A DNA stretch of 64,000 nt from Martinezella miluonensis (GTDB lineage Bacteria > Pseudomonadota > Alphaproteobacteria > Rhizobiales > Rhizobiaceae), in the NCBI RefSeq assembly GCF_900094545.1, contig NZ_FMAH01000030.1:21808-85807 (forward strand). Direction: 5' to 3'. How positions within the stretch are numbered: position 1 is the first letter of the stretch; the number at the start of each line of letters is the position of its first letter. Below, piece after piece: positions 60,005-64,000 of the stretch. The notes below the pieces were generated by a model. It was not told where the DNA came from. It saw nothing but the letters and a program-made list of their open reading frames with translations, and searched no databases. The position numbers were made by a program, and so were the translations under genes.

Positions 60005-60922
60005 TCAGAAGCTCGCTTCCTGGGGAGTCCTCGCATTCGCCTGTCGCTGCAGATGGCGGGCTGCGAAATCCATGAAAGCTCGGACCCTTGCCGAGACCAT
60101 GTGCCCCTCGCCGTGGACGAGATGAATCGGCACGGGTTCCCGCTCGTATTCTGCCAGAACGATCTTCAGTCTGCCCGCCTTCACGTCATCCGCCACCTGA
60201 TAGGACTGGAACCGCGACAACCCGACGCCCGCGACCGCAGCCGCAATCGCGGTGTCATTCGTATTGCAGATCAGGGAAGCGTTGATCGGAACACGAATAT
60301 TGTGAGCTCTTCCAAATAGCCATTCCGCCTGGCCGAATAGACCGTCGCGACCGATGAATTCATGGTGCCGCAAATCTCCTGGAGTTTGCGGCTCGCCAAA
60401 AGTGGCAAGATAGTCCGGGGATCCGCAAAGTACCTGCCTGATGGAGCCAACGCGACGAGCGATCAACCCTGAATCGGGCAGCGCTGCGATACGAACGGCG
60501 ATATCCAAGCCCTCCTCGACCAGATTGGTCACTCTGTCGACGAAAATGGTTTTGACCTGCATGTTCGGATAGAGCCGAAGGAAATCGAGAATGACCGGAA
60601 GCACGTGAATTCGCCCGAAAAGCACCGGGGCGGTCACCGTCAGCACCCCAGCCGGCTGGGTGTAACTCCCGGCTGCATTGGCTTCCGCTTCGCTAATCTC
60701 GGCAAGGATTCGCCGGCAGTCAGCCGCATATCCTTCGCCGGCCGAAGTTAGCTTCATCGAACGGGTTGTTCGCACCAGAAGGCGGGTGCCGATACTATCT
60801 TCCAATTGGGCGACTGCGCGGGTCACCGATGGCGCGCTCATATGCAACATCTTGGCAGCGGGTGCAAAACCACCACTCTCGACGACCTGCGCAAAAATGC
60901 GCATTGCCTGTAACCGGTCCAT
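60005..60922 (-). CDS. LysR-family transcriptional regulator
   Basis: 305 residues. HTH MDRLQAMRIFAQVVESGGFAPAAKMLHMSAPSVTRAVAQLEDSIGTRLLVRTTRSMKLTSAGEGY and effector domain VTAPVLFGRIHVLPVILDFLRLYPNMQVKTIFVDRVTNLVEEGLDIAVRI. Divergent from the GST/PNPOx-like pair, its likely target; an inverted repeat lies between. Confidence 0.9.
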   Translation of the reverse strand: MDRLQAMRIFAQVVESGGFAPAAKMLHMSAPSVTRAVAQLEDSIGTRLLVRTTRSMKLTSAGEGYAADCRRILAEISEAEANAAGSYTQPAGVLTVTAPVLFGRIHVLPVILDFLRLYPNMQVKTIFVDRVTNLVEEGLDIAVRIAALPDSGLIARRVGSIRQVLCGSPDYLATFGEPQTPGDLRHHEFIGRDGLFGQAEWLFGRAHNIRVPINASLICNTNDTAIAAAVAGVGLSRFQSYQVADDVKAGRLKIVLAEYEREPVPIHLVHGEGHMVSARVRAFMDFAARHLQRQANARTPQEASF

Positions 60923-60942
60923 GCGAACAACCTCATTCCTAT

Positions 60943-60961
60943 CATTTCAGATTATGAAATG
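60943..60961. promoter_or_regulatory. LysR-box candidate
   Basis: CATTTCA (60943-60949) and TGAAATG (60955-60961) are perfect 7-base arms with a 5-nt spacer, matching the T-N11-A form. It is in the 117-bp region between LysR and GST genes. Confidence 0.5.
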
Positions 60962-61039
60962 GTCACCTGCTTATTTCAATGGTTATCGTCAAGCCTGTTA
61001 ACAGCCACGATGCCTTCAGTCATTTCTCAGGAGGCAGGC

Positions 61040-61651
61040 ATGAAGCTCTACTACCACCCACTTTCCGGTCATTCGCATCGCGCCCGACTGTTTTTGTCGC
61101 TGCTTGGAGTCGAACATGAACTCGTGATGGTCGATCTTCTGGTCAAGGCACACAAGCAACCGGATTTTCTTGCGCTCAATCCCTTTGGGCAGTTGCCTGT
61201 TCTCGATGACGAGGGAACGATTGTCTCGGACTCCAATGCCATTCTTGTCTATATCGCCAAGAAGATGGGACGGACTGACTGGTTGCCTGAAGATCCGATT
61301 GGCAGCGCAACCGTTCAGCGCTGGCTTTCTGTAGCGGCCGGCCAGATCGCCTATGGCCCGGCGATGGCACGCCTGATCAATGTCTTTAACGCACCGCTTC
61401 GCGCTGAAGAAGTCATTCCGCGTGCCCATGCCATCCTGACGCTGATCGAGGCTGCTCTCAATGGCCGCGACTGGGTCGCCACACATAGACCGACAATCGC
61501 CGATGTCGCGCTTTACAGCTATTTGGCCCGCGCGCCGGAGGGAGATGTCGACTTGGCGCCGTATCCGCACATCCGCGCCTGGCTTGCGCGAATAGAGGCG
61601 CTGCCAGGTTTCATCGAATTCCAGAAGACACCGGTCGGGTTGGCGGCATGA
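61040..61651 (+). CDS. Glutathione S-transferase
   Basis: 203 residues from ATG 61040 (CAGGAGG upstream). MKLYYHPLSGHSHRARLFLSLLGVEHELVMVDL; ALNPFGQLPVLDDEGTIVSDSNAILVYIAKK (glutathione-binding PVL and SDS); C-terminal VATHRPTIADVALYSYLARAPEGD. Complete theta/beta-like GST. Overlaps the next gene by 4 bp. Confidence 0.9.
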   Translation: MKLYYHPLSGHSHRARLFLSLLGVEHELVMVDLLVKAHKQPDFLALNPFGQLPVLDDEGTIVSDSNAILVYIAKKMGRTDWLPEDPIGSATVQRWLSVAAGQIAYGPAMARLINVFNAPLRAEEVIPRAHAILTLIEAALNGRDWVATHRPTIADVALYSYLARAPEGDVDLAPYPHIRAWLARIEALPGFIEFQKTPVGLAA

Positions 61652-62631
61652 CAGACTTATCGACGAGTGACACCTCTTCCCTACCCTCTCCTTGGCATGA
61701 CGGCGAAATCCGCTTGCAGCGGTCGGTCGGTGTCGAAGCACGCATGAACGAGATCGGCCGGAAAGTGATCCGCGATCACTTGATCGATCAGCATCGCGAA
61801 TTCTATCCGCTCCTGCCCATGGTCGTCCTCGGCGCGGTCGATGCAGCAGGCGATGCCTGGGCGACGCTGCGCGCCGGACGGCCTGGCTTTCTCTACACGG
61901 ATGATCCGTATCGGCTAAGTGCCACTCTCGTCAGAGAGACAGCCGACCCTGCAGAAGCAGGAATGGAAGATGGCCAAGAAATCGCACTTCTCGGCATCGA
62001 TCTAAGCACGCGCCGCCGGAACCGGCTGAATGGTACGTTACATCGACGCGCCGATGGATTTGATCTGATGGTCGGTGAGAGCTTTGGCAATTGTCCAAAG
62101 TATATCCAGACGAGAGACGTCCGATTCACCCGGGAGCCAACGCAGGTAACGATCGCTCCGCCGCATCTCAGTTCGACGCTCGACAACACTGCACGTACTC
62201 TCATCGAACAGGCCGACACTTTCTTTGTGGCATCCTACTTCGAAGATCACGGCAAACGGCGCGTCGACGTCTCCCATCGCGGTGGGCAAGCTGGCTTCGT
62301 GCATGTCGGTGGAGATGGTTCGCTGACAATTCCCGATTTTATTGGGAATCGCTTCTTCAGCACCCTCGGGAACATCGCCGTGAACCAAAAAGCCGGCCTA
62401 ACATTCGTGGACTTTGCCTCGGGCGGGCTCCTGCAGATGACCGGCGATGCCGAGATTCTGTTCGATTACGCATCGGACCTCTCCCTTAAGGGTGCCGAAC
62501 GCTATTGGCGTTTCCGACCTCGACGCGTGATCTGGCGACCGGATGCCCTCCCGATCCGATATGAAATGACCGAGTGGTCGCCATTCACTCTGGCAACGGG
62601 TATGTGGGACCACCCGGATCCGAGATCCTAG
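61648..62631 (+). CDS. PNPOx-like flavin-binding protein
   Basis: 327 residues. HREFYPLLPMVVLGAVDAAGDAWATLRAGRPGFL and the second half FFVASYFEDHGKRRVDVSHRGGQAGFVHVGGDGSLTIPDFIGNRFFSTLGNIAVNQKAGLTFVDFASGGLLQMTGDAEILF are two pyridoxamine-phosphate-oxidase-like split barrels. It may bind FMN. In other genomes this protein often adjoins an oxidoreductase; here it is translationally coupled to a GST gene. Confidence 0.8.
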   Translation: MTDLSTSDTSSLPSPWHDGEIRLQRSVGVEARMNEIGRKVIRDHLIDQHREFYPLLPMVVLGAVDAAGDAWATLRAGRPGFLYTDDPYRLSATLVRETADPAEAGMEDGQEIALLGIDLSTRRRNRLNGTLHRRADGFDLMVGESFGNCPKYIQTRDVRFTREPTQVTIAPPHLSSTLDNTARTLIEQADTFFVASYFEDHGKRRVDVSHRGGQAGFVHVGGDGSLTIPDFIGNRFFSTLGNIAVNQKAGLTFVDFASGGLLQMTGDAEILFDYASDLSLKGAERYWRFRPRRVIWRPDALPIRYEMTEWSPFTLATGMWDHPDPRS

Positions 62632-62804
62632 GTCAACTGCGGCAACCCGAAAACGCACTAAACAAAGCTATTGCCGTCTGGGATCGCGCTGTGACGCATC
62701 TCGCTCAAACATCATCGCTCGAGGGCAACGCCGATCAAGACCGGCATGACACCTTTCTATAGGATCTTGATGTGCCGGATGGACCAGGCGAAGAGCCAAG
62801 TTTG

Positions 62805-62830
62805 CGCCTCCGCAATCCCAGGCGGAGGCG
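62805..62830. terminator. Hairpin between convergent genes
   Basis: CGCCTCCGC (62805-62813) and GCGGAGGCG (62822-62830) form a perfect 9-bp stem with an 8-nt loop. It could serve both the PNPOx-like gene and the opposing autotransporter. No T-run. Confidence 0.5.
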
Positions 62831-62831
62831 A

Positions 62832-62895
62832 TCCTGGTGTGTGTTCGTATTTGCGTGCGTTTGCGACTGCGTTTGTGCCTGTGCCTGTGCCTGCT
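62832..62895. repeat. Degenerate 6-base tandem repeat
   Basis: Units of the type GTGTGT / TGCGTT / TGTGCC (TGCCTG) repeat about ten times just beyond the stop codon of the autotransporter gene. It is non-coding in the autotransporter frame. A place for slippage. Confidence 0.5.
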
Positions 62896-64000
62896 TTAGA
62901 ACTTCTTGGCAGCGGCGACTTTTGCGCCGACGGATTTCTGGCCGTCGCCCTCGATGTTGAGGAGGATGCTGGTGTCGAGCATCCAGAAGTTGGCGGTCTG
63001 CAGCGTGAAGCCGGCGGTGAGGGCACCGAAGGCGCCGGAGCCGTCGAGGCCGGAGAAGCCGCCGGTGATGCCGAGCTTCGGCGTCAGCTTGGCGCCGCTT
63101 TCGAGCAGGAAGGACCGGGCGATCTCGGCGCCGAGGCTGACGCGGAACTGCTCCTCGTCGAAGCCGTTGATGGTGATGGCATCGCCGGCGCCGTTCTTGA
63201 CCGTGTAATCCGCGACCGTTTCGGAGAAGTAGATCATCCGCAATTTCGGCGAGATCGTCGTGTCCTCGTCGAGGGTCCACTGCCCGTCGATCGAGGTATC
63301 GGCCATCCAGCGCGTCGTCTTGAAGCTGCCGTTCCAGAACTGGGTGTTGATCGTGTTGTTCGAGCCGCCATAGCGCAGGCTGCCGTTCCAGAACACGCCC
63401 TTGCCGATCTCGATCGAGGCATAGGGGCCGGCAAGCCAGCCATTGCCCGTCAGTTTGGCATCCTGATCGGCCGGATCCGTCATCCGGTCATAGTGGAACG
63501 ACAGCCCGATCAAGGCCCGGTCGGAGAGCAGATAGTCCGCCCCCATGTTGATCATGGCAAAGCTGCCCCACTTGCTGGTGCTGTCGTTCCTGTTCTTGTC
63601 GTTATGGGTCAGGAAGGCGCCGCCGATCCAGACGTTGAAGGGAGCGGATGCCGCATCCGCATCGCCGCCGGCCGCCCGTATCTGCGACAGGCTGGTCGAG
63701 AAGCCGAGCGTCATGCCCTCTTGCGACGGCATCATGCGTGCGGTGATCGGATCGGTCGCCTTGAGCATCTGCCGGCGCTGCAGCAGGCCCGGCACCTCGA
63801 TCGTGTTGGCGATCATGTTCTGCCGGGCCTGGACGAAGCCATGCACCAGCCCGTCGATATCCTCGGCAACCTTGCCGGCGTCATAGCTGATATTATAGGT
63901 GACCGTGCCGGTGTTGGAGGCTCCGAGCGCGCTGACGAGCTTGTAGCCGACGCGGACCTGGCCGGAATAGGCCGGGTTCGGCGTATAGTGCAGATACCAG
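62896..64000 (-). CDS. Autotransporter beta-barrel protein (5' end off window)
   Basis: The frame stays open from the right edge: WYLHYTPNPAYSGQVRVGYKLVSALGASN... then VQARQNMIANTIEVPGLLQRRQM. The C-terminal ~270 residues form an outer-membrane autotransporter barrel: FNVWIGGAFLTHNDKN, YLLSDRALIGLSFHYDRMT, WLAGPYASIEIGKGVFWNGSLRYG, SLGAEIARSFLLESGAKLTPKLGITGGFSG, TAGFTLQTANFWMLDTSILL, ending AAKKF with the terminal aromatic residue typical of outer-membrane barrels. The passenger domain lies outside this window. Confidence 0.75.
   Translation of the reverse strand, partial: WYLHYTPNPAYSGQVRVGYKLVSALGASNTGTVTYNISYDAGKVAEDIDGLVHGFVQARQNMIANTIEVPGLLQRRQMLKATDPITARMMPSQEGMTLGFSTSLSQIRAAGGDADAASAPFNVWIGGAFLTHNDKNRNDSTSKWGSFAMINMGADYLLSDRALIGLSFHYDRMTDPADQDAKLTGNGWLAGPYASIEIGKGVFWNGSLRYGGSNNTINTQFWNGSFKTTRWMADTSIDGQWTLDEDTTISPKLRMIYFSETVADYTVKNGAGDAITINGFDEEQFRVSLGAEIARSFLLESGAKLTPKLGITGGFSGLDGSGAFGALTAGFTLQTANFWMLDTSILLNIEGDGQKSVGAKVAAAKKF

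Noticed and set aside
62735..63280. Frame coding QAQAQTQSQTHANTNTH near the window end
   Set aside because: It is the simple repeat read in a wrong frame, overlapping the autotransporter barrel gene.

Overview
The window reads as an accessory region of an alphaproteobacterium of the Rhizobiaceae (Rhizobium/Agrobacterium/Ensifer type). The grounds are high-GC coding sequence, DUF995 and DUF3313 exported proteins, a DmeR/DmeF-type metal module, a branched-chain 2-oxoacid dehydrogenase catabolic cluster, several solute-binding-protein ABC uptake operons, a high density of LysR/AraC/MarR/Lrp regulators, and two copies of the palindromic intergenic repeat common in rhizobia (4292-4398 and, inverted, 58247-58350). 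I saw no rRNA, tRNA, CRISPR, transposase or integrase genes.

Layout: 0-4.2 kb holds small exported proteins, two AraC regulators and an AhpD-like protein. 4.4-8.9 kb is a metal or oxyanion stress block: a CsoR/RcnR-family sensor, a CDF exporter, and a divergent ChrB-N / MFS / PAP2 operon with a readable promoter and operators. 10-17 kb has two two-component systems, one flanked by Gly/Asn-rich exported proteins, and a DedA protein. 17-22.4 kb is a LysR-SDR-tautomerase-DJ-1-GST-PhzF stretch containing gene stumps. 22.5-29.4 kb is a sparse zone with envelope proteins, an orphan response regulator, MYG1 and several decayed genes. 29.5-38.9 kb is a complete branched-chain 2-oxoacid dehydrogenase operon (E1a, E1b, E2, E3) with acyl-CoA dehydrogenase, thiolase and an HSD10-like dehydrogenase, divergent from an AraC regulator. 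39.4-48.7 kb has Rnk and a LysR-linked peptide ABC operon with a class A beta-lactamase-like hydrolase and an AbgB-like M20 hydrolase. 48.9-50.5 kb is a Cys/His-tailed MarR, an exported protein and a truncated AhpD-like gene. 50.7-58.2 kb is an Lrp-linked module: diaminopropionate ammonia-lyase, two M20 amidohydrolases and a polar amino acid ABC transporter. 58.5-62.6 kb has an MFS carrier, a LysR, a GST and a PNPOx-like flavoprotein. The right edge cuts through an autotransporter beta-barrel gene.

The most interesting system is the Lrp/DpaL/M20/M20/ABC module. Its gene content fits uptake and stepwise hydrolysis of N-acyl or N-carbamoyl derivatives of 2,3-diaminopropionate (for example ureido-alanine type plant amino acids) to pyruvate and ammonia. 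An 11-base motif lies upstream of both lrp and dpaL. Second is the DmeR/DmeF plus ChrB-N/MFS/PAP2 block, with a pair of near-identical 19-bp operator candidates and a 16-bp perfect palindrome just downstream of a strong promoter. Third is an unusual concentration of gene stumps made by internal deletion or truncation (GST, thioesterase, SDR, VOC, XRE, AhpD-like). All functional statements come from reading motifs and context; no database search was run.
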